Translations under genes and position numbers: made by a program
Part shown: positions 1 to 16,800 of the stretch, piece after piece
How the letters are laid out: each line of letters starts with the position of its first letter
Numbering within the stretch: position 1 is the stretch's first letter
Assembly: GCA_021904315.1 (NCBI GenBank)
Contig: CM038908.1
Location: 22,774,501-22,838,500 of the forward strand
DNA: 64,000 nucleotides
Source of the DNA: Sphagnum magellanicum
Lineage: Eukaryota > Streptophyta > Sphagnopsida > Sphagnales > Sphagnaceae
Direction: 5' to 3'
Notes under the pieces: generated by a model
Seen by the model: only the letters and a program-made list of their open reading frames with translations
The model's database searches: none
What the model was told of the DNA's origin: nothing

Positions 1-780
1 AACAAAGGCACGAGGCGAGTTCGTCAGACTAGCACTCGCTCATCTTCCTTCCACCGCCAAAAAATCATCACATTCTCATAGACAAGAATAATCCTCCTCA
101 TCACAAACAGTGGAAGTTCCTCCCCAAAGGTTCCGATCGTACCTCTCGGATCTCAAAGTCGCTTTCTCACTTCTTGACTGCGATCTGTTCGCACCGCTTC
201 CACCACATAATTAGCACTGAATTTTATTTTTTTCTAGGCGTACATTTCTTCACATATCAGCGCAACCATTCCGCTTACTGCACATCCAAAACCAGAAACC
301 AAAACTCAGCGTCCTCACTTTCTCCTCAGCATCTTCCGCACTGCATGCAGAGAAAAAAACGGGGAAAAAAACCCGAAACTTCTCGTGAACCAAACTTGGT
401 ACCGCGAACCCGACTCGAATTGCAAAGCTCAAATAAAAGGAAACCAGATTCAATGACACTACTTTCCGCCCTTGCAACTTGCAAGTCTCCGCATGAAAAT
501 GCGTGCTCTCGAAACTGTGCAAACTGCGCAGAGAAGCGCCGAGACGAAGACGACGACGACGACGACGACGAAAAACGTGGCAGTTTTCGTCGTCTCTTTT
601 TCTGCCCTTCCTCCGACTGCGCGCCACTGGCAATAGCAGGCACTTAGAAGCCACAGGTAGAGCGTGGTGACCGGGTTTAGCCGGTTCGGGCAACAGTTTA
701 TGCAGTCAGCGGCTTTGGACCGATCCCGGGTGTAGCGGGTCATAATAAGAAGACGATATTTTTGGGGCTACTACCGCCTA
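1..780. other. GC-richer tract without a recognised gene, possibly the leader or promoter of a gene outside the window
   Basis: This stretch is clearly richer in G and C than the following 5 kb and resembles the leader regions of the other genes in the window. It holds a short GAC trinucleotide run near 548-570. Open frames exist on both strands (for example 174-647 plus and 250-693 minus), but they are low in complexity, overlap each other and match no family I know. The best guess, by inference only, is the 5' region of a gene that leaves the window to the left. Confidence 0.35.
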
Positions 781-798
781 GCCGCTTAGGTGGCTAGG
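777..798. repeat. Short inverted repeat (7-bp arms)
   Basis: CCTAGCC at 777-783 and GGCTAGG at 792-798 form perfect 7-bp inverted arms around an 8-nt loop. It marks the boundary between the GC-richer tract and the AT-rich DNA. No function is claimed. Confidence 0.5.
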
Positions 799-3700
799 CC
801 ACGCTGCACCGTTGGTGAGTGCGCGCTTACAGGGCCTGTATCTTTCTCCCACAAATTTTGACGTTTTTTTAGTGAAAAATAATGAATTTTTTTTGTCGCC
901 AATCTTTCGATATTAAACAATCGAAAAAAAAAAACCTTACCAACTAACGTTCCTTTTTTTAATATAAGAAATTCATTATGGTATTGGTCCAATTACCATA
1001 GTTACCATAATCTAGGGTCAGCTTCCACATTGAGAGAATGAATAATTAATTTCTTTCAAAAAATTAATTCATTTTTGGAATTATTATTATTAGTGATTTA
1101 GAATATTTTAATGTAATATTAGTCATATGAGTAGTTAAAAGTTATCCATATTGTAGCCTACTGTAATTAATTAATTAATTAATTATTACGATGATTTTCA
1201 TCCCCACAATGTCATATTTTCACAAAACAATAGGTTTCAATATTTAAAGGATTATTTTAATGATGAAACTAACCTTCAGGTCAAGGTAATTGGCCTTTTG
1301 TTAACTTATAATTTGGCCATTTATATATGGTAACTAATTAGATGAAAATCTTTTTAATATTGTGACTCAAACCTCCCAATTCAAGCCTTTTGGGGTTCTA
1401 GCATTTTTTTTTTTTTTTTGAAATAAAAAATGGTCATTTAGACTCTCACAAATACACTTGAAGATGTGCTATCATAGATCTATAAGTTGTAGCGGAGGTT
1501 CCCATACAAGTTCCCATATAAGTGCGTTCTCCTGAGCCCAAGGGCATTTCTTGAACCTTAGGAGAAAGCTCGAGTATATGAACCTCTCCTTACATAAACA
1601 ACTCTATTTTAATTTCCCGGCTTCTTTCCCATTTCGTAGAAAATAAATATTTCCAAGGGAACATGGGAACATATATAATTGGGGAGTTCCCTCAGCATAA
1701 CGCCCTTGGGTTCTTTTGTCGGGGTAGATCCCTCAAAATACACATAGAAATTTTTTAAAAGGGAGTTGTTTAGGTAAAGGAAATTCCACTTCATTCAAGA
1801 CTCATTATTTTGAGAATGCCCCTACAACTAGGGCTTTACCCTACTTAGATGCTTGTTTAAATAATTGAAAATGAATTATATGAATTTGGCTAAATTTTAG
1901 GGATGAAGATTAACAATAATTGAGTGATTTGTTCATAGGACCATAATAATAATATGTGACATAATATTAATGGCTTGTTGTGAATGAATAGGAATGTATA
2001 GTAGACATGGATGAATTACATAAAAAAATGAACGTATCAAAACACAAAAAATATGTCCATGGATGCAAAAATGGAAGGATAAAATTCATGGTTGTGATGT
2101 GTATATGTACATTGAAAAAAAAATATCGAATGCATGTTATGCCCTAGATTGGGGCATGGTGTGTGGGATTCTATTTTCTTTTTTGTACCACCCCGATCAA
2201 GTCGATCCCCAATTAATTCTAGCACCCAAAATTTATAGGGGACCTCCCAAATACTTTATGTAAACCATTGGAATGTCATTAGTTATTTTGTAGTTATCAT
2301 TAACATTGATATCAAACAATCATCTAAAGGTTTTAAGGATTTTGGAATCAAGACACATCCCTCATATGTCCAAATTCTAATGCATGTAGAATGCAATTCA
2401 ATGGAATTTGCAAAAAAAATATTTTGCAAATATTTAGCCTTCAACAATGGGGGGAAATGTATTATGCTCGCTACAATGTTCTTTTAGGAATTTTTCTTTG
2501 TGGCCAAAGTTGTGACCATCCATAGGAAGATCATGTAGAAAAAATGAATATCATCCCTAGGAAAATTTAGCCAAATCATGTAACATCCTTGTTCTTTGCA
2601 CCCAAGCCAAAAATGATTGTTTTGCAATTCATTAGAAAAACACAAAGTCATGTAATCCCCATGAAGCTATCAAGAAGCTATCTACTTCCTATAACTTGGA
2701 TGCTTAACTTAGTAGAGGTACACTAATTGTTAGTAGAATAACTTACTTTAACTTCCTTGTGGAGTCGTTAGTTCCATAACTTTGTAGTAATTTAATGCTC
2801 AATTTTATTAGTAAGACATCAACTCTTTAAATAGATTAATTACCTTATTTAGTCGACATTCCACTCATCTTACTTTCTATGTTGCATATCTTGCTTGGTT
2901 GTTTTGGATTTTTTTAGTTCTTGACATACTACCATTTCCATTGTAATTCACAACATCATATTAAAACATGTTTAGTGGTGGAACCTTTTATCCTACTAGA
3001 GTTGTTAAACCTTGTAGAATTGACACATAATTGTAAGAACCTTGAGTTAGTATGGCCCATGATAGGAATAAAAATATGTGAGAAAGTTCCCAAGTTAGGA
3101 GGATTTTCTAATTACAATACTTGGGAAGTCTTGAATTTTCAACACAAGGCCTTGTTCATCAAGTCTAGATTTCACTTCAAGGAAATTATTATCATCGTTT
3201 TAGTCAATTGAAATGGAATCGTTGCCAAATAGGAATGAAGTTGTAATTCTTGTGGTGATTTCACATGCATTTAGCATCATTGTTTTGGACATTTAAATCA
3301 CAAAAAAATTCACATGCTTTCACAAGAAAAGTTAACCACTAATATTGTTAAAAGATTGAACTTGCTAAGGAATCAAAGTATGTCATGCATATGCTTTAGG
3401 TAAATGAAGTTTTAAAAAAACTCAAGTTGAATTGGCATGTTAAAAAAATTCAACCATTGAAATTATGTGCTCCAATTTCTATTCCCTCAACATTTGATGT
3501 TCAATACATATTCATCTTTATTAAGGATCACAATTGATATTTGTTGGGTGTTCTTTCTTAGAAGGAAAAGTCAGACCTTTTTCTAATTTACACGCTTTGA
3601 AGCCATGGTTGAAAAATAGTCCAAAAAATCTGTTAAGGCATTAAGATTTTACATTGAAGGGGGTGCATATTGTATAAAAGAATTTTCAATCTTTTGTAAA

Positions 3701-5500
3701 TTTTTTTGAAAAAAAACATGATCAGTCTATATTGTAATTGGGTGATATGTGAATTTAGACATTGTTATTTCAAATGGAACTTAAAATTTCACAAAATCAA
3801 TTCTCTTGGGCTCTGTGGTGCTATGCATTACCACCAATGACAATCTACTAATCAATTGATGTAATTTTTAAATTTTTTTTTGGAAATTAAGTTTCATATG
3901 AATGAAAATATTGAATGAGATTGCATGCAATTGTAATTGAAATTGAAATTGAACTTAAATACATTGAATGGAATTTGAATTGAATTGAATTGAATTGAAT
4001 GGAATTTGAATTGAATTGAGTTGAATTTTAATTTAACTAAATTCAATTGAATAATTGGATTAAAATTTAATTAAAATTTGAATTCTATCAAAGAGAAATG
4101 GGATACAAATTGGTGGAGAAGGTATTGAAAATTTACTTATGAATATGGTGTTGAAAAAAAAAATTAAAATTAAAAAGATAAATCCAAAAAAACACTTTTA
4201 CTTGGGAATGGGCTAAATAGATTATAGTTTGGAATTGTCAAGTGACAATGATAATTACAACTTATGACCCATGAAATCTAAAGTTGTCCTACCTAAACTA
4301 GCTTGGATGAATCATTGTCATTGAATTTTTTTTCATTTGTTGATCATCACCAGTTGTGGTTGTGCACAACAACATGGACCTTTTTTCATCAATTCATTGT
4401 CATTAGTAGTGATTGTGTGCAACAATGTGGAGCCCAAGTTTGATACCTGAATTCTCTAGTGTTCAAAATTTTCTCCCTGCTGTTCAAATCACAAAGTGAA
4501 CTACAAACATCCGACTTTTAATGGATGAACTTTTTATTCATAGACTTTGCAATTTATGTTCAAATTATTCTCAATGGTGATCAAACCACAAAGTGGATTA
4601 CATCTCATATCAAATGGATGAAACTTCATCCATTCAAAGCCTAGTATGGATGAAACCCAACCTGAGTCAATGTTAAGCTTCACCATGGTAACCTATAATG
4701 TTAAAAAAATATAGGTCTAGTGTGTAGGTACATAGGTAGGTAGGCAGGAAGGACAATAGGCAACTAGTGACTACTCTTACTACTACTTCTGCAGATGAAT
4801 GTAGATGGTTAGTAAGTAGGCAAGGACTAGTGGCTTGTCAGTAGGTGTAGGTAGTTGAAATAACAACCTGAGCGAACAACCATGGTTAACTAGGGAGTAC
4901 ACACCCAATGAAAAAAGTGTTTCATCCACCCACTATCCATCCATCCATTCATTCTGATCCTATAGTGGTTGTTGGTTCAGTCAGGCCAGTGGATTTACAG
5001 GTTCCATTTGCATCCATACCCATCCTTTGAATCCCAGATCCAAACAGATTCCATCTCTTGAAGAGTTATAAATAAAAACATGAAGGGAGCGGATTTGGAG
5101 TGTGTCCATTATTGCTATTACCTCTCTCCTAATCTTCCTTCCTTCCTTCCTTTTTTCTACAGCATACTCACCTATTTGGAAACCTTTGCATTGTTCCATG
5201 TTATATCCCATTTAGTGAACACAAGTTTCTATTGTTCAAGTTCAAGGAAATGATTCCCATTCTGCCTTTGCAGCGGTTTGCTTCACAAAGTCTTTTGAGT
5301 AATTGTTGATCAGTGTACTCAAATGTTTGTTCAAAATCTTGTTCACATCAACCAAGCTTTTGTGGCAGTAATAATGGATATCATTTCATTGTACTAGTAA
5401 CAATAGCAAGTTTGTTAACACACAGGATTGTAGCAAAACCGAAGGACTGAATTGCTTCTTCGCATTTAGTGCACATTTAAATTTCTCCCTCACATTTGAC
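781..5500. other. AT-rich intergenic DNA
   Basis: I see no gene here. The stretch contains AATT runs near 1,160-1,190, GAATT-type repeats near 3,940-4,080, TAGG/CAGG-type simple repeats near 4,730-4,760 and CATC repeats near 4,925-4,955. One decayed member of the repeat family described at 49,469-49,867 lies near 2,496-2,580. Open frames are short and none resembles a known protein. Confidence 0.6.
2496..2580 (+). repeat. Decayed copy of the dispersed TAGCCAAA repeat family
   Basis: The order of words here (a GTGRCCATC-like start, ATAGGAAGAT, a GTAGAAAAAA block, ATCATCCCTAGGAAA, then TTTAGCCAAAT) matches, with substitutions, the units at 62,269-62,640. Related shorter forms occur at 49,810-49,870 and 54,130-54,190. 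It is a sequence-level match; the element type is unknown. Confidence 0.55.
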
Positions 5501-6100
5501 AACTTCCCATTAGAGAATTTGGTTAGCACCGTTTTCCCTCCCTTTAGAAATGGAAACATATGTGTATATTATTTCCCATCACAAATCAACATCACAAAAT
5601 CAACGCTTCTAAGTGTCTGTGTCTAAAATGCCTTTCTTCAAGGGAGTTTTGTATGAGAGTGGATACCTAAGAGTCTTGTTAATGACCCCCGGCTCTCTCA
5701 TTCAACAGACTTGAAAGATGCAATTCTGCAACACCATCCAATAGTCATCTCCATGCAAACTTCTGTGTCATAACCAAAAATCTAAAGGATCCTTAAACCA
5801 TATGTGCTTTCTTGCACGTTGGTTGATAAGAATCTTCAAGTGACAGAAACATAATAAATCAGAATTGCTAAATTACCATTATGTTTACAAACATGTTTCC
5901 AAGTATATATCAATGGTCTCAAAGGTAACCCTGCGTTTCAAGAGACTGGGAAAAAGTGCCTAGTATCTACACAAAATGCACGCAAGATTCAATCACTTGG
6001 GACAATGGAATCATCAGCAAATGTCCAGCTCTGTTTCCAATCTTTGGCAAACCATAGAACCACCACTGTGTTGTTTCAAGGGTCACATACCTGGTGGCTC

Positions 6101-11677
<5,577 letters not shown>

Positions 11678-11738
11678 ATGAAGTGAAAAGTGTGGATGAA
11701 AACAGGAAGTGCAGGGGTTTTGCAAGAGAGCTAGATAC

Positions 11739-13186
11739 CTGCAGCAACAAAACCCATTGCCCAGTATCATAGAATGATCAAAATTCAAAACGAAAACTTC
11801 ATGATGGAAATACTATCAGGACTTTTACCTTCTCCCAACACACTAGCTCCTCTGATATCAAGGAGATAGAAACCTCACTCATCACTTTTGACTGGAAACT
11901 GAATATGCTACTTGGACCTTCAAATTCCATATCATCATCATGTGGAGCTCACATACATAACACAAATCAGACACCCCATTTTGTGTCAATTCTATGTCTT
12001 CACCATTTGTGCTGCAATGAGCTTCTTCTTCTAAGAAACAAAAGTTCCAGTGCAGGAAGGTACTAATTCCCCTCAATACTGTAAATTTCTAATTCCAGTT
12101 TTGCTTGTCCTGCTTTGTAAATTGAAGTCATCATGCAGAGCAATATTGGCATGGAAACATGTGTGCTTCCTTTTGTGATCTATTTCCTGAACATCAAGGA
12201 AGGAACTTCATCCTAGCTAGCAGTTTCTCTTAAGAAGAACTTACTTAAGAATCCAGTGCAGCTGCCTTCTGAATTTAATGATACAGAATTGTGACAGTGG
12301 CAGACCATAGTGACATCAAAGACAATGACTTGGTGGTCTGTCAGGAACACAAAACACCACCAGTGAAGGTTCTGTCAGGTCACAGTGCCCTAGTCCAGCA
12401 CTCTACACAAAATAACTACGGAGAGTTCGAATTCCATTGAAAAGTACAACTGACATACCTACAAGAGAAGAGACACAGGGCACAGGAACACACACACACA
12501 CACAAAGATGATCAATTTTCCTAACCAGTGGCAAAATCAGATCCAAGAAAGGGAAACTTCAGAATGAACCACAACCATGAAGGCCTTGCCTTGCTGCTGA
12601 TTCAGGATTTCACAGAACTTTTGAGAGGGGAAAAAAAGCATACAAGAAGAGATGGACATGTGAAGAAAGAAGAATTTACAAATTAATGGACACAGACAGG
12701 GCAGATAAAAGACGGCCGAGCGTGGCTCGCATTTCAGGGGGACAAATAGACCTTTTAAGACAACACTGTATTATTGTTCACAGAAACAAAGCAAAAGAAG
12801 TCCAATATCCTTTGAGCCCGAAACAAAAACCTTCAGTCTCAATCTTCACGCTCCTTCTTCACGATTACAAGAAAATATAATAGGAAACAAAGAATAGAAA
12901 GGGAGAGACGATGCAGCTATGAGAGATCCAGAGGGAGATGAAAACAGGAGTGCAAGAAAAAATAGGATCAGAGAACGGAAAATAATTTTCAGAAAACTTA
13001 GAAGAGGAAGGCATTATTGAACAAGAAAACGGCAGCAACAAAGCAGATGCTCCAAATCATTCGGTTATCATCATAGTCACGAACTTTTCGAAGCACAGTA
13101 GCAAAAGAGGACAAAAACCACAGCCATTCAACTGGACATATACAGCTCCAAATTTTTTACAGAAATTGCTTTGGAGAAAGACATAC
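11739..13186 (-). other. Putative 5' leader intron of the LACS9-like gene
   Basis: On the minus strand a good donor (CCGG followed by GTATGTC, at 13187/13186) and an acceptor (TGCTGCAG before 11738) could remove about 1.45 kb of leader. This would place a first non-coding exon near 13,190-13,320, just downstream of a short tandem repeat. The stretch contains no credible coding frame. This is inference from splice-site look alone; cDNA would settle it. Confidence 0.35.
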
Positions 13187-13336
13187 CCGGGGCATAGAAA
13201 CCACAGGAAACGCCAAATCGACGCAGAAAGCGGATCTGAGCACGGGCAGATGGTGCATTGACGCGGAGCAAAGAGCGATGGCGTGCAAGCTTCTGTGAAA
13301 ATGACGAAGACGGAAGGCAAGGAGGAGTCCTTCTAC

Positions 13337-13417
13337 AGGCTAACCCCTACTCTGGTTGGAATTTAACCCGGAGTTTACTAACCCTCCTCTGGTTGGAATT
13401 TAACCCAGAGTTTACTT
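13337..13417. repeat. Two-copy tandem repeat (about 40 bp) upstream of the LACS9-like gene
   Basis: A block reading TCTGGTTGGAATTTAACCC then GAGTTTAC occurs twice in direct order, near 13,350 and 13,389, with a few substitutions. It lies just upstream of the likely first exon, so it may belong to the promoter. No binding protein can be named. Confidence 0.7.
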
Positions 13418-14314
13418 TTGGCCGGTAGTTTACACTCTGTAACTCCGGAAAGGTACTATGGGGGGAAATCACCCACTCTTTGGATGAACATAATGCGGAT
13501 GCTAACTGGATGATTATGGGGATATTTTGGAAAAAATTGTCTGAATTAATTTCCCATGTGACTTTTTTTTTCGTATTTTTAATTCATGAAATTGATTACA
13601 TAATTGGAACACATACATATTTGCATATACTTTATTATTTTCCCCCTCACTTTTGTCATTTACTTTCAGCAATAAAAATAATATTATTTCACAATTCATG
13701 TAATGAAAGCTAGTAGTGTGCTTCATTAAAAGTTACTTTCAAAATTTTGGCACAACACACAAGTATTTTTCAATAATTTTGGCAATTCCAGAAATTAGTT
13801 AATTAATTAATTAATTAATTAATTAGTTAGTGCCTAACCAGCACTACAGTAATGATGTGAACTTTTTTGTCCATTTGCTTGACTTGAAAACAAACCCAAC
13901 AAATAATTAAATTAACTAAATTAAAATTTCAAAAAATCGCCTACTAAACTGTAATTTAATCAAGGATATAAACGTTTTGTGAGATTAAATGGGAAAGAAG
14001 GAAAAAAAAAAAAAAAAACTGCCTAGCAAAATGGTATCTAGTCTAGTCAAGATGAATGAAGTTCATACAATGGATGGATTCATCCAAATTTCAAAGTTGT
14101 GGGAAAAAGTAATAAGGGAGGGAGGCCCACAACACACAAATACACCCACCCCACCCCCCCACCCCCCTAACAAGACTTTTGTAGTGAATGAAGGGAGAAA
14201 AAAGACTAGAGCAACCAATTGTTGGTCATTTTTAGGTCTTTTGGAAGGTGTTTGAAATTGTCAAAAACCATACCTCATTTTCCTTTTCTTCTCTTTTCCC
14301 TCTTTTTCTTTAGC

Positions 14315-14315
<1 letters not shown>

Positions 14316-14349
<34 letters not shown>

Positions 14350-14379
14350 TTCTTTTTTTTTTTTTTTTTTTTGGGGGGG
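14316..14379. repeat. Homopolymer block: 34 C, then T-rich tract, then 7 G
   Basis: Thirty-four consecutive C residues (14,316-14,349) are followed by about 22 mostly T residues and then seven G residues. The G-rich complement could fold as a G-quadruplex. Runs of this length are also where sequencers and assemblers go wrong, so the exact length is uncertain. Confidence 0.8.
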
Positions 14380-14415
14380 TGATAGGTACTTGGTTAGGTA
14401 ACCGAAGAGTAGGTA

Positions 14416-14720
14416 CCTTGCCATTTACATTAAATCGTATCTTAATGGAAAAGAAGAATTATGGAAACTCAAGTATTTCACCATGCCAAAAATTTAATCT
14501 TCAAATATTCCTCTAAATGAAACCAAAAATCAATCCTTCAAGACATTATTATATCTCTATAAACTAATCTCAAGTTTCAACACAAGCCAAAATATCATCT
14601 TTCAAAAATCCTCATATAAAAAAATAGAGCTATTATTAACTAGGGGCCAAAATCTCTTAAGCTACTATATACTCTATAATGAATCTAAATACAATATCCT
14701 TGCCCTTGGTAGGCAAGGCC
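14416..14720 (-). mobile_element. Copy A of a three-copy dispersed repeat (MITE-like)
   Basis: Read on the minus strand, this segment matches 48,943-49,274 and 61,898-62,240 over its length, with shared words such as GCCTACCAAGG, TTAGATTCATT, GTAGCTTAAG, GATATTTTGGCTTGTGTTG, AACTTGAGATTA, TTTGAGTTTCCATAATTCTTC and GCAAGG at the end. The ends carry short inverted words (GGCCTTGCC and GGCAAGG). No coding frame is present, which suits a non-autonomous element. Confidence 0.75.
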
Positions 14721-14999
14721 AACAAAATGAAATGCCACATTTTGGCCCATGCATGCAATTATTTCGTTTTTCCAAAATGCCCAATGAGATTTTTACACTT
14801 TGTAACCTTACTTTCCAAATGCACTAATAAAAAAATCTTTTGATTTTTGATTTTTTTAAATTATTTTTACGTTAGGTGGAAGGGGCCCTACCCCCAAAAT
14901 ACATAAGAGAGGCAATTGTGATAAATGCTTAAAAGTCGACAACAAATTGTGGTCCACACTTTTTCTTTAAATTTTCTTTTCCTTTACACTCTTTGGGGG

Positions 15000-15900
15000 T
15001 GGGGGGGGTGGCCGGGTCCCAACCTATTCTGAGGTAGTATATAAGTCAGGGATAAATCTTAACCTTAGTCCACCAACAATCCGCCACGTAAAAGTAGGGT
15101 GTTCGACAAGTGTTACAAAGCGAGAAGGGAAGACAAGAATGTGGATTTTGTTGATAAAAATTTGCACTTTGCTTTGCACAATGCCAAGTGTTTTTTTGCA
15201 GTAGGGGGATTCATAATAGGTTTTCCGGTTTTCCGTAGCATACATACATACATAGGAACATGATAGCCCCTTTTATGTATACTTCGTCCAACAAATGCAT
15301 AACATCCGAGTGGTGGTGTTAGCCTAGTCCGGAAGGATAATGTACAACAGGTTGCCATTTGAGCCTCACGGAATTGGAATTTGTACATGCCAATTCCAAT
15401 TCCTTTCCCTCCGATTCCGACGCTGGAGCTCCCATTCCAATTTCCTTCCCTCTGATTCCAATGCTGGAGCTCCCATTCCAATTCCCTTTCCTCTGGTTCC
15501 AACGGTGGAGCTCCAATTCTGATCCCCCTCGAGTGGCCACGAATTCCGCAAGGTGGGCTGATTTTGCACCATTATACAATTTGAATTGGGTTACCCCAAC
15601 TCGCAAGCTGGATGCACCTCAGCTTGTTGTAACGGGCTCACCCAGGACATCATTACCTGGTGGAATCCGCCATCTACGGTTTGCTCTTTGGTGTTAAAAG
15701 GCCGGGAATGTTGTTGGAACATTGGAGACTGGTGAGGGAAACTCTACGGAATCCACTGACCACATAACCGGCTGATTCTGCAGCATTAAACAGTCTGAAA
15801 TAAGCTGAACTGACCAGACCTGACTTTAACGTCTAGAGTACAGGCCACCATCAACAGCTGATTCTGCCACAGAACCTCTGGTCATAAGAGCTGTAATCTG
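15000..15900. other. Intergenic tract with a 41-bp tandem repeat, origin unclear
   Basis: This tract is less AT-rich than its flanks and contains CATA repeats near 15,239-15,255 and the triple repeat at 15,395-15,517. Several overlapping frames run through it (for example plus 15,359-15,697), but their apparent protein repeats are translations of the DNA repeat. It may be a fragment of an old mobile element; I recognise no domain. Confidence 0.4.
15395..15517. repeat. Tandem repeat, three units of about 41 bp
   Basis: The words TGGAGCTCC and CATTCCAATT recur with TGGAG at 15,424, 15,465 and 15,506, exactly 41 bp apart. Units differ by substitutions, so the array is not brand new. Confidence 0.8.
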
Positions 15901-16558
15901 TTGATGATACCCTGCTGTAGAATTGGTAGCAACTGTTGCTGATTATACTTCTCACTGAGCAACATGAGCATTTTTTTAAATTTAAAAATAAATAAATAAT
16001 TTTTTTGTGATGTTGCTCAAGTGGTGGTCATACATATGAATATTTAGCATAATTTGGTGATATTCAAAATATGATAAATATTAAGCATCTTTTCATGTTG
16101 TAGGCAATTGTGGTGATTTTTTATGATCATCTTTTGGCAAATTTTCAAAAAAGGGAATATGTGACCCAAAAAAAAAAATTCAAAATATTTCGTCCAAAAT
16201 GGTGAAATTTTGCTCCCAAAAAAAAATCCTAAACATGGGTATTTGAAAATATAGCCCTCTGCTATATAAAGAAAAATTTAATGCTAATGATTTGTTAGAA
16301 CTAGTTTAGGGAGGAAGACTTTAAGTTTTAGACAATTTTGAATTGAAATATATTAATTGGTTCCCAAGTAAAGAGGAATGGAAAGATATCAAATTGTCCA
16401 TATAGACACCTATTATAGATAGCTAAAGGGTGCATATATTTTCATGTGAGTTTCTACTTTTAAGCTTGCCCTTCCCACGCCGATTCATAAAAATCAATTG
16501 ATATTGTACACAAAAGAAATCATGAAGGCATAGGTTGTCTCCTAATATTTGTTGCCAT

Positions 16559-16800
16559 GGGTGCCCCAAAACAAATGTTTCTTCATCACAAAAGCAATGG
16601 TAGTACTTTTAAATTCAAATCTATGGGCAACCTAAAACAATTGTTTCTAGTTGCAAAAGTAATGGCAATGTTCATCCTTATGGGTAACTCAAAACAAACG
16701 CTTCTTTAAACACAAAAGCAATGAAAGTGTTCAAAAATTTGTCATTGTGTGTAACCCAAAACAAATGCTTCATGGTCACAAAAGTAATGAAAATGGTATA
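16559..16800. repeat. Tandem repeat, four diverged units of about 57-67 bp
   Basis: Units begin near 16,559, 16,626, 16,682 and 16,749. Each has the order GGGTAACYCAAAACAAATG, then CTTC or TTTCT, then CACAAAAGCAATG followed by a variable tail. The variable length and sequence of the tails suggest an old array. Confidence 0.75.

Larger units (their letters stand above)
13430..15000. other. AT-rich intergenic DNA with long homopolymers
   Basis: I see no gene. The stretch has an AATT run near 13,798-13,825, an A run near 13,999-14,018, a C-rich patch near 14,145-14,166 and the long C/T/G homopolymer block at 14,316-14,379. A minus-orientation copy of a dispersed repeat fills 14,416-14,720. Confidence 0.6.

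Noticed and set aside
174..743. Overlapping frames of 94-157 codons on both strands
   Set aside because: Low complexity, partly produced by the GAC repeat, overlapping each other and without family resemblance.
15113..15697. Repetitive frames on both strands (Gly/Ser/Glu-rich or Pro-rich)
   Set aside because: The protein repeats mirror the 41-bp DNA repeat in several frames, so they are not evidence of coding.
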